Below, piece after piece: positions 33,232 through 42,318 of a stretch of 64,000 nt of DNA (position 1 is its first letter; each line of letters starts with the position of its first letter). The position numbers and the translations under genes are program-made. The notes below the pieces were generated by a model. That model was not told the DNA's origin, searched no databases, and worked only from the letters and a program-made list of their open reading frames with translations. This DNA is from Nocardia sienata NBRC 100364 (GTDB taxonomy: Bacteria > Actinomycetota > Actinomycetes > Mycobacteriales > Mycobacteriaceae), in the NCBI RefSeq assembly GCF_001613205.1, contig NZ_BDBX01000009.1:1-64000 (forward strand). Direction: 5' to 3'.

Positions 33232-34521
33232 TTACCCTTCCGTCCGGTCGAATTCCAGGTGTAGAGCGGTGATCCCGCGCAGGATGAAGGTCGGCAGATA
33301 CTGGTATCTGCGCGCGTCGGCCGGACCGTGGGCGCTCTCGTCGATCCGGATATCGGTGGTGCGCTCGAGCAGGCGCTTGAACGCCACCTTCGCCTCGGTG
33401 CGGGCCAGCGGGGCGCCGGGGCAGGTGTGGATACCGCGGCCGAAGGCGATATGGGACCGGGCGTTCGAGCGTTGCGCGTCGAAAACGCTCGGATTCTCGA
33501 AACGCCGCGGATCGCGGTTGGCGCCGCCGTTGGCGAGCATCAGGACCGTGCCCGCCGGGACCTCCACACCGCCGACCGTGGTGGTGGTCTTCGCCAGCCG
33601 GAAATCACCCTTCACCGGGCTCTCCATCCGCAGCATCTCTTCGATGAAGTTGTTGATGCGCTCGGGGTCGCCGCGCAGCCAGGCCTGCAGTTCCGGGTCC
33701 TCGGCGATCAGTTTCAGCCCCGAGGACAGCAACCGCACAGTGGTTTCCTGGCCGGCCGAGAAGAGATTGGCGGCCACCCGGACCACGTCGATCACCTCCG
33801 GTCGGCTGCCGTCGGGGAAGGTGGCCTCCGCGAGACTGGTCAGCACGTCACCACGAGGATTCTTACGGCGGTCCTCGATATAGGTGGAGAACTTCTCGTA
33901 GAGGAATTCGATCGGGTTGTGCTCCATGGCGTGCTCGGAGCTGGTGCTGCCGACCGTTCCGGTGCGGTGCGGATCGCGCTGCAAGGCGTTGAGGAACTCC
34001 TGCTGGTCCTCCGGCGGCACACCGAGTAGGTCCGCGATCACGTAGAGGGTGAAGGGGCCCGCGAAATCGTGGATGAGTTCACCGTTTCCGGGCGCCAGGT
34101 ACTCGTCGAGCATCTTATCGGCCAGTTCCCACATCGCCTCTTCGTTCTCCTTGAGGCGTTTGGGAGTGATCAGCCGCATCAGCAGACCACGGTGCGCGGT
34201 ATGGGTCGGCGGGTCCAGAGCCGGGAGCTGATCGCTGAACGGCAGCGAATCGCGGTGTTCGGCGATCAGGGCGTCGGCATCGGAGTTCTCGTCGATGGGA
34301 ACCGGGAAACCGGGAAAGGGCCCGGTCACCGAGATGCAGGAGGAGAACCGCTCGGCGTCGTTGAGGACTTCCAGGGCCTCGTCGTAACCGGTCACCATCA
34401 TGACGTTGTGGTGCTTCTCGCGGGTCACCGGGCACTGTTCGCGCAGGGCGTCGAAGTACGGGTAGGGATCAGCGACCAGCTCCTGCCCGAGGAAGAAATC
34501 CAGATCCTCGAAGTTTTTCAC
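33232..34521 (-). CDS. Cytochrome P450
   Basis: 429 aa. I-helix oxygen-activation motif A-G-Q-E-T-T, K-helix E-x-x-R in E-E-M-L-R, and heme loop F-G-R-G-I-H-T-C-P-G with the proximal Cys are all intact. GTG start with GAAGGG upstream. It is first in a leftward two-gene operon with its ferredoxin. The promoter lies in the divergent region with the paired GAGAAT operators. It closely resembles the partial P450 at 63090 (same E-E-M/T-L-R-M, A-G-Q-E-T-T and similar N-terminus), suggesting duplication. It likely hydroxylates the pathway substrate or an early acid. Confidence 0.92.
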   Translation of the reverse strand: MKNFEDLDFFLGQELVADPYPYFDALREQCPVTREKHHNVMMVTGYDEALEVLNDAERFSSCISVTGPFPGFPVPIDENSDADALIAEHRDSLPFSDQLPALDPPTHTAHRGLLMRLITPKRLKENEEAMWELADKMLDEYLAPGNGELIHDFAGPFTLYVIADLLGVPPEDQQEFLNALQRDPHRTGTVGSTSSEHAMEHNPIEFLYEKFSTYIEDRRKNPRGDVLTSLAEATFPDGSRPEVIDVVRVAANLFSAGQETTVRLLSSGLKLIAEDPELQAWLRGDPERINNFIEEMLRMESPVKGDFRLAKTTTTVGGVEVPAGTVLMLANGGANRDPRRFENPSVFDAQRSNARSHIAFGRGIHTCPGAPLARTEAKVAFKRLLERTTDIRIDESAHGPADARRYQYLPTFILRGITALHLEFDRTEG

Positions 34522-34590
34522 GTGACGGGTTCCCTTCGCTCGGCCGGCACCCACCGCCACGAGCAGCTCCGCCGGTTGACTTCCGCATTT

Positions 34591-34626
34591 GAGAATATAA
34601 CTCTCATCTGTGAATATGAGATTTCC
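34591..34626. promoter_or_regulatory. Paired operator dyads of the GAGAAT regulon (site 3)
   Basis: 34591-34605 (GAGAATATAACTCTC) and 34612-34626 (GAATATGAGATTTCC, weaker), centres 21 bp apart. They sit between the divergent P450-ferredoxin operon and the ACAD-ACAD-LLM-SDR operon, so one bound pair could silence both. Confidence 0.7.
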
Positions 34627-34664
34627 ACACGGTGTGCCGTGCGTCAACCGGAGGACCGGCGAAC

Positions 34665-35825
34665 ATGACCCTTGATCTCACCGCTGACCAGCGGCTCTTC
34701 CAGCAGACAGCCCGGGAATTCCTGGCCGACACCGTCCCGGTGCCGACAGTACGCGCGCTCGGCGAGGCCGGGACCGGATTCGACGATCGGTGGTGGCGCT
34801 CGGCCGCCGAACTGGGCTGGACCGCCATGCTGGTCGCGGAGGAACACGGCGGCGGCACCGTATCGGGGCGTCCGATGACCGAATTGGCGCTCATAGCAAC
34901 AGAACTCGGCCGCGCCTGCGCGCCGGGGCCGTTCGTCGCCACCAACGCGGTCCTCGCCGGGCTGGCGAGCGCGAGCGCGGCTGGTGACCACACGGTCACG
35001 GCGATCGCGGCGGGCACCCTGATCGCCTCCTGGGCCGTCTACGAACCCGGACGTGGTCTCGATATCGTCGACGCGCTCGCCGGCCGCGATGCCCCCACCG
35101 ACGGGGAATGGGCGCGCGCCGTCCGCGACGGCGCCGGCTACCGGCTGACCGGGGTGAAGGATCGCGTCGAAGCCGGGGACCGCGCCGACATCCTGCTGGT
35201 GACCGCACACAGCGCGGACGGCCCGGTACAACTGCTGGTGCCCACCGACGCCCCGGGCGTCACCGTCACCCCGACCTGGACCCTGGACCTGGTCCGCCGC
35301 ACCGCAAGGATCGAATTCGCCGAGGTGGCGGTGCCCGCCGACGCCGTGACGCACACCGGAGCCGCGGCGGCCGACGCCGTACGCGTCCAGTTGCACACCG
35401 CCGCGGTGTTGACGGCGGCGGAGACGGTGGGCGCCACCGGCAAGGCGTTGGAGGCGACCCTGGCCTGGCTCACCGACCGATTCACCTTCGGCCGCCCACT
35501 GGCCTCGTATCAGGCGCTCAAACACCGCATGGCCGACAACAAGACCTGGTACGAGGCCTGCCGTGCGACCACCGCGGCGGCCGCGGCGGCCTGTGACGAC
35601 GAGCCGCGCGCCGCGGCGCAAGCGGTGAGCGTCGCGAAATCCTATGTGGGCGCGAAAGCCCCCGTGATCGGTCAGGACTGTGTGCAGTTGCACGGCGGTA
35701 TCGGGGTCACCTGGGAGCACGATCTGCATCTGTATCTGCGGCGGATCGGACTGGGCCGCGCGCTCTACGGCACTCCCGAGGAGCATCGCCGCCGGATCAC
35801 CGACCTCCTCGTCAGCGCCGCGTAG
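34665..35825 (+). CDS. Acyl-CoA dehydrogenase, partner subunit of third pair
   Basis: 386 aa from the ATG behind GGAGG. E-E-H-G-G-G-T in the N-terminal domain; F-G-R-P-L-A-S-Y-Q-A-L-K-H and Q-L-H-G-G-I-G-V-T-W-E in the C-terminal helical domain. Like the 379-aa protein at 16009 it has a diverged middle domain, pointing to the smaller subunit of a heteromeric ACAD; here the small subunit comes first. It is head of a rightward operon controlled from the site at 34591. Confidence 0.87.
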   Translation: MTLDLTADQRLFQQTAREFLADTVPVPTVRALGEAGTGFDDRWWRSAAELGWTAMLVAEEHGGGTVSGRPMTELALIATELGRACAPGPFVATNAVLAGLASASAAGDHTVTAIAAGTLIASWAVYEPGRGLDIVDALAGRDAPTDGEWARAVRDGAGYRLTGVKDRVEAGDRADILLVTAHSADGPVQLLVPTDAPGVTVTPTWTLDLVRRTARIEFAEVAVPADAVTHTGAAAADAVRVQLHTAAVLTAAETVGATGKALEATLAWLTDRFTFGRPLASYQALKHRMADNKTWYEACRATTAAAAAACDDEPRAAAQAVSVAKSYVGAKAPVIGQDCVQLHGGIGVTWEHDLHLYLRRIGLGRALYGTPEEHRRRITDLLVSAA

Positions 35826-35857
35826 CGCGGCAGAACTCCCCGGAAGGCGACACCGCT

Positions 35858-37093
35858 ATGACCACCGAACTCGAACTCGAACCCGTAGCCGAGTTCCGCG
35901 AACGCGCCCGGATCTGGTTGCGCGCCAATCTCGCGCCCGCACCGCCGGACCAGGGCCCGCCCGACAGCAAAGAGGAGTGGGACCGGGCGCGGCAACTCCA
36001 GCGGATGCTGCACGACGGCGGGTTCGCGGGTATCTGCTTCCCGAAGGAGTACGGCGGCCTCGGTCTCACCCCCGCGCATCAGCAGGCCTTCACCAAGGAG
36101 TCCTACCCCTACGAGATGCCGGTGATCCTCAATGTGCCGACCCTGTCCATCTGCGCGGCCACCCTGCTCGACCTGGGGACCGAGGAGCAGAAGCGGGAGC
36201 ATCTGAGCGCGGTGCTGCGCGGAGACGAGGTGCTGGTGCAGTTGTTGTCCGAGCCGCGCGGTGGTTCGGATCTGGCCGGACTCACCACCCGGGCCGAACG
36301 GGACGGCGAACGCTGGATCCTCAACGGCTCCAAGATCTGGAGTTCGGGCGCCTACGCCGCGGACTACGGGTTGTGCCTGGCCCGCACCAACTGGGAGGTC
36401 CCCAAACATCGCGGGCTCACCATGTTCCTGGTGCCGATCGAGGCCGAGGGGGTGACCGTGCAGCGGATCCGGCAGGTCACCGGATCCACCGAGTTCTGCC
36501 AGGAGTTCTTCGATGATGTGGTGCTCGGCGAGGAGGCCGTGATCGGCCGGGTCGATGACGGCTGGGAGGCCGCGTCCCGGCTGCTCTACCACGAGCGTGC
36601 GGCCATCGGCGGGACCTCGCCGTATCTCAGCGGCGCCCGGCCGCATCTGGGCGGCGAGCAGTCCCCGATCCTGGATATCGCCCGCGACAGCGGTCGACTC
36701 GACGATATCCGGGTCCGCGAGGACGTCGGCGAGGCGTGGGCCATGCAGGTGGTACGCGATCAGCTCATCGACCACATCACTCGCAGTGTGCTCGCCGGGG
36801 AACTGCCGCCGGCCGCCGGATCCATCACACGCCTGTTCAGTGCCGAGAATTCCTGGCTGCAAACCGATCTGGCGGTGAAGGTCGCGGGAGCGGCCGCCGC
36901 CACGCACGCCCCCGGAGATCCGGTCGACACCGCGCGCATCGGCACCGATTTCTTGTTCCGCGCCGCCTGGAGTCTGGCCGGTGGCAGCACCGAGATCGCC
37001 CGCAATGTGATCAGCGAAAGGGTGCTCGGGATGCCGCGGGAGTACGCCGCCGACCGGGATGTGCCGTTCAACGAGGTGAAACGTGGACGTTAG
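35858..37093 (+). CDS. Acyl-CoA dehydrogenase, large subunit of third pair
   Basis: 411 aa. F-P-K-E-Y-G-G-L-G-L, L-L-S-E-P-R-G-G-S-D-L-A, W-I-L-N-G-S-K-I-W-S and S-L-A-G-G-S-T-E-I-A-R-N-V-I-S-E-R are intact. A 32-base gap separates it from the partner gene. An insertion around residues 260-290 (H-L-G-G-E-Q-S-P-I-L-D-I) is longer than in short-chain ACADs and is common in FadE proteins of the steroid-type pairs. The tail after E-R-V-L-G-M-P-R-E is unremarkable. Confidence 0.88.
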   Translation: MTTELELEPVAEFRERARIWLRANLAPAPPDQGPPDSKEEWDRARQLQRMLHDGGFAGICFPKEYGGLGLTPAHQQAFTKESYPYEMPVILNVPTLSICAATLLDLGTEEQKREHLSAVLRGDEVLVQLLSEPRGGSDLAGLTTRAERDGERWILNGSKIWSSGAYAADYGLCLARTNWEVPKHRGLTMFLVPIEAEGVTVQRIRQVTGSTEFCQEFFDDVVLGEEAVIGRVDDGWEAASRLLYHERAAIGGTSPYLSGARPHLGGEQSPILDIARDSGRLDDIRVREDVGEAWAMQVVRDQLIDHITRSVLAGELPPAAGSITRLFSAENSWLQTDLAVKVAGAAAATHAPGDPVDTARIGTDFLFRAAWSLAGGSTEIARNVISERVLGMPREYAADRDVPFNEVKRGR

Positions 37094-37120
37094 TGCCGGA
37101 GCGAGGAGGCGGAGATAGCG

Positions 37121-38041
37121 ATGCGGTTCATCTTCCACTATCCCGAGACCGGCGGCATGGCGGGCGATGTGCTCGACGCGGGGCCGCTGGGAGAGGTCGC
37201 GCGCGCGGCCGAGCGGGCCGGTTTCGCCGGATTCTCGCTCAGCGAACATCCGGCGCCGGGCGCCCGCTGGCTGGGGGCCGGCGGCCATCAGACCCTGGAC
37301 CCCTTCGTATCACTGGGGTACGCGGCGGCGCTGACCGAGCGGATCCGCCTGATCACCTATCTGTCGGTGGCGCCCTACCGGAATCCCATGCTGCTGGCCA
37401 AAGCGGCGGCCACCCTGGACAAACTCTCCGGCGGCCGGGCGGTCCTGGGGATCGGCACCGGGTATCTGAAGGGTGAATTCCACGCGGTGGGCGTGGATTT
37501 CGAGGAGCGCAACACCCTGTTCGACGAAGCTCTGGATGTGCTGCCGCTGCACTGGAAGGGCGAGCCGTTCAGCTATACCGGCAAGCATTTCAGCGCCCGC
37601 GAGGTGCAGGCCCGGCCGACCCCGGTACAGCAGCCCATTCCCATCTGGATCGGAGGTAACTCCGCGCTGAGCCGGCGCCGGGTGGCGCGGGCGGCCCAGG
37701 GCTGGATTCCGATGTCCGGGGGCGCCGAACTCAGTACCACCGCCCGCACACCGGAACTGGGCACGATCGCGGACCTGGCCCGAAAGATCGCCGATGTGCG
37801 ATCGGCGGCCGTGGACAACGGGCGCACCGGCCATATCGACCTGGTGTACTCCTACAGCCATACCGGGCTCACCGGTCCCGGCGCCGATCCGGGACCGCAC
37901 CGGGAAGCATTCGCCGAATTGGCGCGCGCCGGGGTCGACTGGATCACCGTCTCCACCCGCGCCGGTGTGCACGACACACTCGATCCGGCGGTCACCTTCG
38001 ATTTCCTGGCGTCCTTCGGCGCCCACTACATCGACGACTGA
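37121..38041 (+). CDS. LLM-class (luciferase-like) F420-dependent oxidoreductase
   Basis: 306 aa TIM-barrel. Y-L-S-V-A-P-Y-R-N-P-M-L-L-A-K-A-A-A-T-L-D plus G-R-A-V-L-G-I-G-T-G-Y mark the bacterial luciferase/F420 family; P-I-W-I-G-G-N-S is the phosphate-binding strand. Such enzymes oxidise alcohols, reduce C=C bonds or act as flavin monooxygenases; which cofactor is used cannot be read directly, but F420 is usual in this group. GGAGG lies close upstream. It is third in the operon after the ACAD pair. Confidence 0.87.
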   Translation: MRFIFHYPETGGMAGDVLDAGPLGEVARAAERAGFAGFSLSEHPAPGARWLGAGGHQTLDPFVSLGYAAALTERIRLITYLSVAPYRNPMLLAKAAATLDKLSGGRAVLGIGTGYLKGEFHAVGVDFEERNTLFDEALDVLPLHWKGEPFSYTGKHFSAREVQARPTPVQQPIPIWIGGNSALSRRRVARAAQGWIPMSGGAELSTTARTPELGTIADLARKIADVRSAAVDNGRTGHIDLVYSYSHTGLTGPGADPGPHREAFAELARAGVDWITVSTRAGVHDTLDPAVTFDFLASFGAHYIDD

Positions 38042-38055
38042 GAGGAGCCGGCGGG

Positions 38056-38919
38056 ATGGGCTGGTTCGAGGAGCGCGGCGGTCTCGCCGGCAGTGTGGCG
38101 GTGGTGACCGGCGGGGCGGGGGGACTGGGCGGGGCGATTGTGGCGGATTTGGTCGCCAATGGAGTGCACCCGGCCGTACTGGACCTCGACCCAGCCGCGA
38201 CCGCGGAGCTGGCGCAGTCACTGGCGGAACAGGGCCGCGACGCCGTCGTGCATCACGGCGACGCCCGGGATCCGGTGGCTCTCGCCGCGCTGTTCGAGGC
38301 CGCCGATGCGCGGTGGGGCCGGCTCGATACGCTGGTGAACGTGGTCGGTGGCACATTCCGTGCGCCGTTCACCGACACCGGGCCGAAGGGCTGGGATGCG
38401 CTGTTGCGCACCAACCTGACCCATGTCCTGCACGCCTGTGGCCTGGCCGTGCCGCGGATGCGCGCCGGCGGGCACGGCGGCAGCATCATCAACATCACGA
38501 CCATCGAAGCCCATCGCGCCGCACCGGGTTTCGCGGTGTACTCGGCGGCGAAGGCCGCGGTGGAGCAGTTCGCGCGCACCCTCGCCGTGGAGGTGGCCCC
38601 GGACCGGATCCGCGTCAACAACATCGCCCCCGATTTCGTACCCACTCCGAACCTGGAACGAATCGGGACCGGTGACAACGCGATGCTCGATCCGGCGGGC
38701 GTCAAGGTCGCTATCCCCATGGGCCGCGCCGGTCACCTCACCGATATCTCCCATTGCGCGGTGTTCCTGGCCTCCGGTCTGTCGTCCTATCTGACGGGGA
38801 CCACCCTGCACCCCGATGGTGGTACCGGGGCGTCGGCCGGCTGGTTCAACTGGCCGGTGGAGGGCTGGGCCAATCACGCGCCGCTGCGGGTGCTGCGCGC
38901 GAGCGAGGAAACGCGGTAA
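38056..38919 (+). CDS. Short-chain dehydrogenase/reductase
   Basis: 287 aa. T-G-G-A-G-G-L-G-G near residue 17, L-V-N-V-V-G in place of the usual N-N-A-G, Tyr and Lys in Y-S-A-A-K, preceded by the N-I-T-T strand in which Thr replaces the usual Ser. Asp after the second strand (L-D-L-D) favours NAD+. The C-terminal W-F-N-W-P-V-E-G-W tail is unusual and may close the substrate pocket. It is last in the ACAD-LLM operon, 14 bases after the LLM gene. Confidence 0.87.
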   Translation: MGWFEERGGLAGSVAVVTGGAGGLGGAIVADLVANGVHPAVLDLDPAATAELAQSLAEQGRDAVVHHGDARDPVALAALFEAADARWGRLDTLVNVVGGTFRAPFTDTGPKGWDALLRTNLTHVLHACGLAVPRMRAGGHGGSIINITTIEAHRAAPGFAVYSAAKAAVEQFARTLAVEVAPDRIRVNNIAPDFVPTPNLERIGTGDNAMLDPAGVKVAIPMGRAGHLTDISHCAVFLASGLSSYLTGTTLHPDGGTGASAGWFNWPVEGWANHAPLRVLRASEETR

Positions 38920-39085
38920 CGACGCGGGTTCGCTGCCACGGTCGACGGGCCGGAAGCACCGGGGTGGCCCGGGGTGTTCCGGACGACCGGTCCATCAGCG
39001 TGGGCGATATCGGCGTCACCCGGTCCGCGAACCCGCCTGCGGATGCGCGCCTGCGCGTGCCGTAGCCGATTCGATCGGGTTCTGG

Positions 39086-39544
39086 TCAATCGGTGCCGGG
39101 GCCGTTCGGCGTCTGGTCGGGGGAATGTGCGGTCAGGATGCGCAGGGCATTGAGGAAACCGCGGCGGTCGGCGGCTGATAGCTGTTCCAGGACCTTCTCG
39201 TTTTCGCGCGCCTGGATTTCGGCCTGCACCGCGGCCGCGATCCGGTGTCCCTCCGGTGTCAGCTCCAGCAGCCGGGCCCGGCGGTCGGCGGGATCGGGGG
39301 TGCGTTCGATGAGGCCGCGATCCTGGAGGTCGTCGAGGACCGCGATGATCCGGGTTTTGTCCGCGCCGATCTCCTGGGCGAGTACGCCCTGCCCGCGGGC
39401 GGCGCCGCGGCTCAGCGTGCTCAGGACCGTGTAGGCCCACATGGTCAGCCCGTGGGCTTCGAGAATCGGGCGTTCCAGGGCGATGAGGGTGCGGGTCAGC
39501 GGCGCGAGCATCGCGGCCAGATCCGGACGGTCCGTGGTTCCCAT
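39086..39544 (-). CDS. MarR-family transcriptional regulator
   Basis: 152 aa. Winged helix with V-L-A-Q-E-I-G-A-D-K-T-R-I-I-A-V-L-D-D-L and the wing R-T-P-D-P-A-D-R-R-A-R-L-L-E-L-T, which is diagnostic. It is divergent from the DinB-like gene; the AT-rich 69-base gap between them (39545-39613) is the probable operator region. Its ligand is probably a phenolic or other lipophilic acid, as usual for the family. Confidence 0.9.
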   Translation of the reverse strand: MGTTDRPDLAAMLAPLTRTLIALERPILEAHGLTMWAYTVLSTLSRGAARGQGVLAQEIGADKTRIIAVLDDLQDRGLIERTPDPADRRARLLELTPEGHRIAAAVQAEIQARENEKVLEQLSAADRRGFLNALRILTAHSPDQTPNGPGTD

Positions 39545-39613
39545 GAGTAGAACCTACCCACTGGGAAATGGTAAGCATTGACGTATTATAAGCGTATGCG
39601 TACTGTCTGCGGT

Positions 39614-40216
39614 ATGACCACAGACCTAGTCGAACTCGACCGCCGGGCGGTGCTCACCACAGTGACCACCGCCGAACTCGTAACCCCTGACCGACTCGGC
39701 CTGCCGACCCCGTGCGCCGGGTGGACCGTGGGCGACCTGCTGGCGCATATGGCCGCACAGCATCGCGGCTTCGCCGCCGGTGCACGTGGCGACGGCGCCG
39801 ACCTCGCGCACTGGCAGGTGCGCAAACCGGGACCGCACACCAAAGCCGAGTACATCGAATCCGCGGCGGAGGTCCTGCGGGCCTTCGCCGAGCCGGGGAC
39901 GGCGGACCGTCTCTTCGCGCTGCCGGAATTCGGGCCGGAGGTGACGGTCCCGGGCCACCAGGCCCTCGGATTCCACCTGGTCGACTATGTCGTCCACGGC
40001 TGGGATCTCGCGCGCGCCCTCGGCGTGGGCTATGAACTGGACGAGGCCACGGCCGAGCCGGTGTTGCGTATCGCCGAATCCGTTCCCGACGGCCCGGAGC
40101 GCGAGCAGCCCGGGTCCCCCTTCGCCCGTGCGCTGCCGGATGGCGACCCGGGCGCGCCGCTGGACCGGATCCTCCGGCTGCTAGGGCGTTCACCCGCGTG
40201 GCCGGAACGCGGATAG
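39614..40216 (+). CDS. TIGR03086-type DinB/mycothiol-dependent maleylpyruvate-isomerase-fold protein
   Basis: 200 aa. W-T-V-G-D-L-L-A-H-M-A-A-Q-H supplies the metal-binding His residues, and L-V-D-Y-V-V-H-G-W-D-L-A-R-A-L-G is the family signature with the third His. The fold occurs in mycothiol-dependent isomerases and detoxification transferases of actinomycetes. The ATG at 39614 is chosen because the homologous part begins there; an ATG at 39596 is in frame. Divergent from MarR, its likely regulator. Confidence 0.82.
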   Translation: MTTDLVELDRRAVLTTVTTAELVTPDRLGLPTPCAGWTVGDLLAHMAAQHRGFAAGARGDGADLAHWQVRKPGPHTKAEYIESAAEVLRAFAEPGTADRLFALPEFGPEVTVPGHQALGFHLVDYVVHGWDLARALGVGYELDEATAEPVLRIAESVPDGPEREQPGSPFARALPDGDPGAPLDRILRLLGRSPAWPERG

Positions 40217-40259
40217 CCGCAGCGGAATCGGTCGGACCTCGCAGCAGGCTCGCGGGTGC

Positions 40260-40760
40260 TCAGGCGTCGGCGAGCTCGTTGCGCCAGACGGGGCTGTCGA
40301 CGTAGTGGTTGTCGTAGCGCTGCGAGCTCGCACCGATCTCCTCGACGCTCGCCTCGCCCCGGTAGACCCGCTCGAGCAGCCGGTAGTAGTCGAACCGGTG
40401 CAGCCCCGGAGTGAAGACCACGAGCAGTTCGGCCTCGGCACCGGCGGCCGGGGCGAACGCGTGGGGCACCGTGGGCGGCACGGTCAGGAAATCACCGCGC
40501 TCGAGCCGCACGATCCGCTCGCCCAGCAGAATCCGCACGGAACCGTCGAGCACCAAAAACATCTCGGTCGCGGCGGTGTGGAAATGCGCCGGCGCACCGG
40601 GGGAACCCTTGCGCAGGGTCGCCTTGTTGGCGGTCAGCGCGCCCCCGGTCTGTCCGGCGTCGGCGAGCAGGGTGATGAGGCTCAGCGCACCATCCTGGAG
40701 GGTCTCGGCCTCCTCGGCACGAACGAGGACGGGGGCGGCGGTCTGCGCGGAAGCGGTCAT
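40260..40760 (-). CDS. Cupin-domain protein
   Basis: 166 aa. A single cupin barrel with motif 1 A-H-F-H-T-A-A-T-E-M-F-L-V-L-D-G (metal His/His/Glu) and motif 2 P-P-T-V-P-H-A-F-A (His). It may be a dioxygenase, isomerase or sensor; no fused domain tells which. Stop-to-stop convergence with the DinB gene, 43-base gap. Start ATG with GGAG upstream. Confidence 0.85.
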   Translation of the reverse strand: MTASAQTAAPVLVRAEEAETLQDGALSLITLLADAGQTGGALTANKATLRKGSPGAPAHFHTAATEMFLVLDGSVRILLGERIVRLERGDFLTVPPTVPHAFAPAAGAEAELLVVFTPGLHRFDYYRLLERVYRGEASVEEIGASSQRYDNHYVDSPVWRNELADA

Positions 40761-41100
40761 CGGAACTCCGTAGGTCTCGGTGGGTGCGGTACCCGTTTTT
40801 CGTCTGCTGCAGAGTCGACGGAGCAGCCCCGCCGACTGTGACATCCCACCGGAACGACGTGTCCCGAGCTGCCGCCGCCACTACCGATACCGCGGCTATG
40901 GGCTTCCGGCCGGGCTGTACAGGACAACGAGCGGATGTCCACGGCGGGGGAGGCCGCAGCGACCCGACGACGCAGCCGCTCGCCTCGCCCGTCCACACCA
41001 CAGCCCACGGCGCCCGAAGATTTTCCATGGACCGCCGTTGTCACAGATGCGCGGTCTGCTTCGTCCATTCCACAACAACGGAACGGAGCAGGAGCAGAAC
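40761..41100. other. Intergenic stretch, no gene recognised
   Basis: 340 bases between the divergent cupin and small membrane protein genes. No motif-bearing frame. The 3' end supplies GGAGCAGGAG ahead of the ATG at 41101. Both promoters must lie here but no clear -35/-10 pair stands out. Confidence 0.4.
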
Positions 41101-41403
41101 ATGTTGGATACGAAAGAAATCGTGGCGGTTACAGCGTCTGGTGAGCTGCGGACCCATATCGACGGCGACGCCGGCAGCGCGGGAGATACCGACACCCATC
41201 CGGCGAAGTGGAAGTTCTGGGTGCTGACCATGGGCGGGCTCTACCCCTTGCTCACAGCCCTGGTGATGGCCACCGCTCCGCTGCTCGAACCGCTCCCGAC
41301 GCCGCTGCGGCTGGCGTGCATCATGCCGGTCGCGGTGGCGGCCATGGTGTGGGTGATCATGCCCTTCCTGTCCCGGCGCTTCGCCGGGTGGCTGGCCCAC
41401 TGA
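41101..41403 (+). CDS. Small two-helix membrane protein
   Basis: 100 aa. A polar N-terminus of about 36 residues, then two hydrophobic helices (about 38-60 and 70-88) and a basic C-terminal R-R-F-A-G-W-L. The helical part resembles the membrane anchor found at the C-terminus of actinobacterial antibiotic-biosynthesis-monooxygenase-like proteins, but the monooxygenase domain is absent here. Function unknown. A strong GGAG-rich leader supports the start. Confidence 0.6.
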   Translation: MLDTKEIVAVTASGELRTHIDGDAGSAGDTDTHPAKWKFWVLTMGGLYPLLTALVMATAPLLEPLPTPLRLACIMPVAVAAMVWVIMPFLSRRFAGWLAH

Positions 41404-41431
41404 CCACGCCCGAGCCCCGCGGCCTGCGCGG

Positions 41432-42232
41432 TCAGCCGGATCCGGCCGCCGCCCGGATGGCGGGATCGAGCAGGCCCAGATCGCTACCCAGCCGGTCGGT
41501 GAGCTCCCGGACCACGGCGATATCCTTGCGCAGGAACTCGCCCACCGATTCGGCGAACGCGGCCACCGACCCCTTGGCCGCCACGCTCAGTACCGCACGA
41601 CCCGAACTGCTGGCATGCGGCAGTGCGGACAGCACCTCGGCTTCGGTGAGACCGAGTTCACCGGCCAGCCGCACAGCCTCGGTGACCAGGCCGATCTGGG
41701 CTGCGAACAGGGAATTGTTGACGAGCTTCACCCGTTGGCCGTTACCGAGTTCGCCCACGGCCAGGACCGGGTCGGCATACGCGGTGAGGACGGGGCGGGC
41801 CCGCGCCACCGCCGCGTCGGTGCCACCCAGGAAGACGGTGAGCGAACCGTCGGCGATATTGTGCGGGCCCCCGCTCACCGGCGCGTCGACCACGAGGCGT
41901 CCGGCGGCGGCCGGGGCGGCGGCCACGGCGGTCGCGGTGTCGGGACTGCCCGTCGTGTGCAGGATCAGTACCGAACCGGCGGGCATGGTTTCGAGCAGCC
42001 CGCTGTCCAGGCAGACCTCCCGCGCTTGCGCGTCGGTGAAAACACAGATCACCACCGCTTCGGCGTGCTGTCCTGCCTCAGGGACGGAACCGACGGCGGT
42101 GGCGCCGGTCGCGGTGATCGCGCCGCGCGCCGCGGGCCCGCGCCCGAGAGCCCGGACATCGTGCCCGGCCGCGGTCAGCCGCCGGATCATGGGGATACCC
42201 ATCCGGCCGGCGCCGATGAATCCGATACGCAC
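41432..42232 (-). CDS. Beta-hydroxyacid dehydrogenase family (3-hydroxyisobutyrate dehydrogenase-like) 1
   Basis: 266 aa. N-terminal Rossmann motif I-G-F-I-G-A-G-R-M-G, substrate loop V-D-A-P-V-S-G-G, and catalytic Lys in Q-R-V-K-L-V-N-N-S. These enzymes oxidise 3-hydroxyacids with NAD(P), or reduce imines in some branches. GTG start behind GGAG. It is the last gene of the long leftward operon beginning at 48813 and paralogous to the next gene upstream. Confidence 0.88.
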   Translation of the reverse strand: MRIGFIGAGRMGIPMIRRLTAAGHDVRALGRGPAARGAITATGATAVGSVPEAGQHAEAVVICVFTDAQAREVCLDSGLLETMPAGSVLILHTTGSPDTATAVAAAPAAAGRLVVDAPVSGGPHNIADGSLTVFLGGTDAAVARARPVLTAYADPVLAVGELGNGQRVKLVNNSLFAAQIGLVTEAVRLAGELGLTEAEVLSALPHASSSGRAVLSVAAKGSVAAFAESVGEFLRKDIAVVRELTDRLGSDLGLLDPAIRAAAGSG

Positions 42233-42318
42233 GCGGTTCTCCTTCGATCGGGGACGCGGGGTGCGACGCGACCCGTGGTGCGGCGGCCGGGGGCTCACGC
42301 GGGCGCCCCGGCCCGGGT

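Noticed and set aside
36847..36860. GAGAATTCC inside the ACAD gene as a further operator
   Set aside because: Only one half-site is present, it is inside coding sequence and far from any start.
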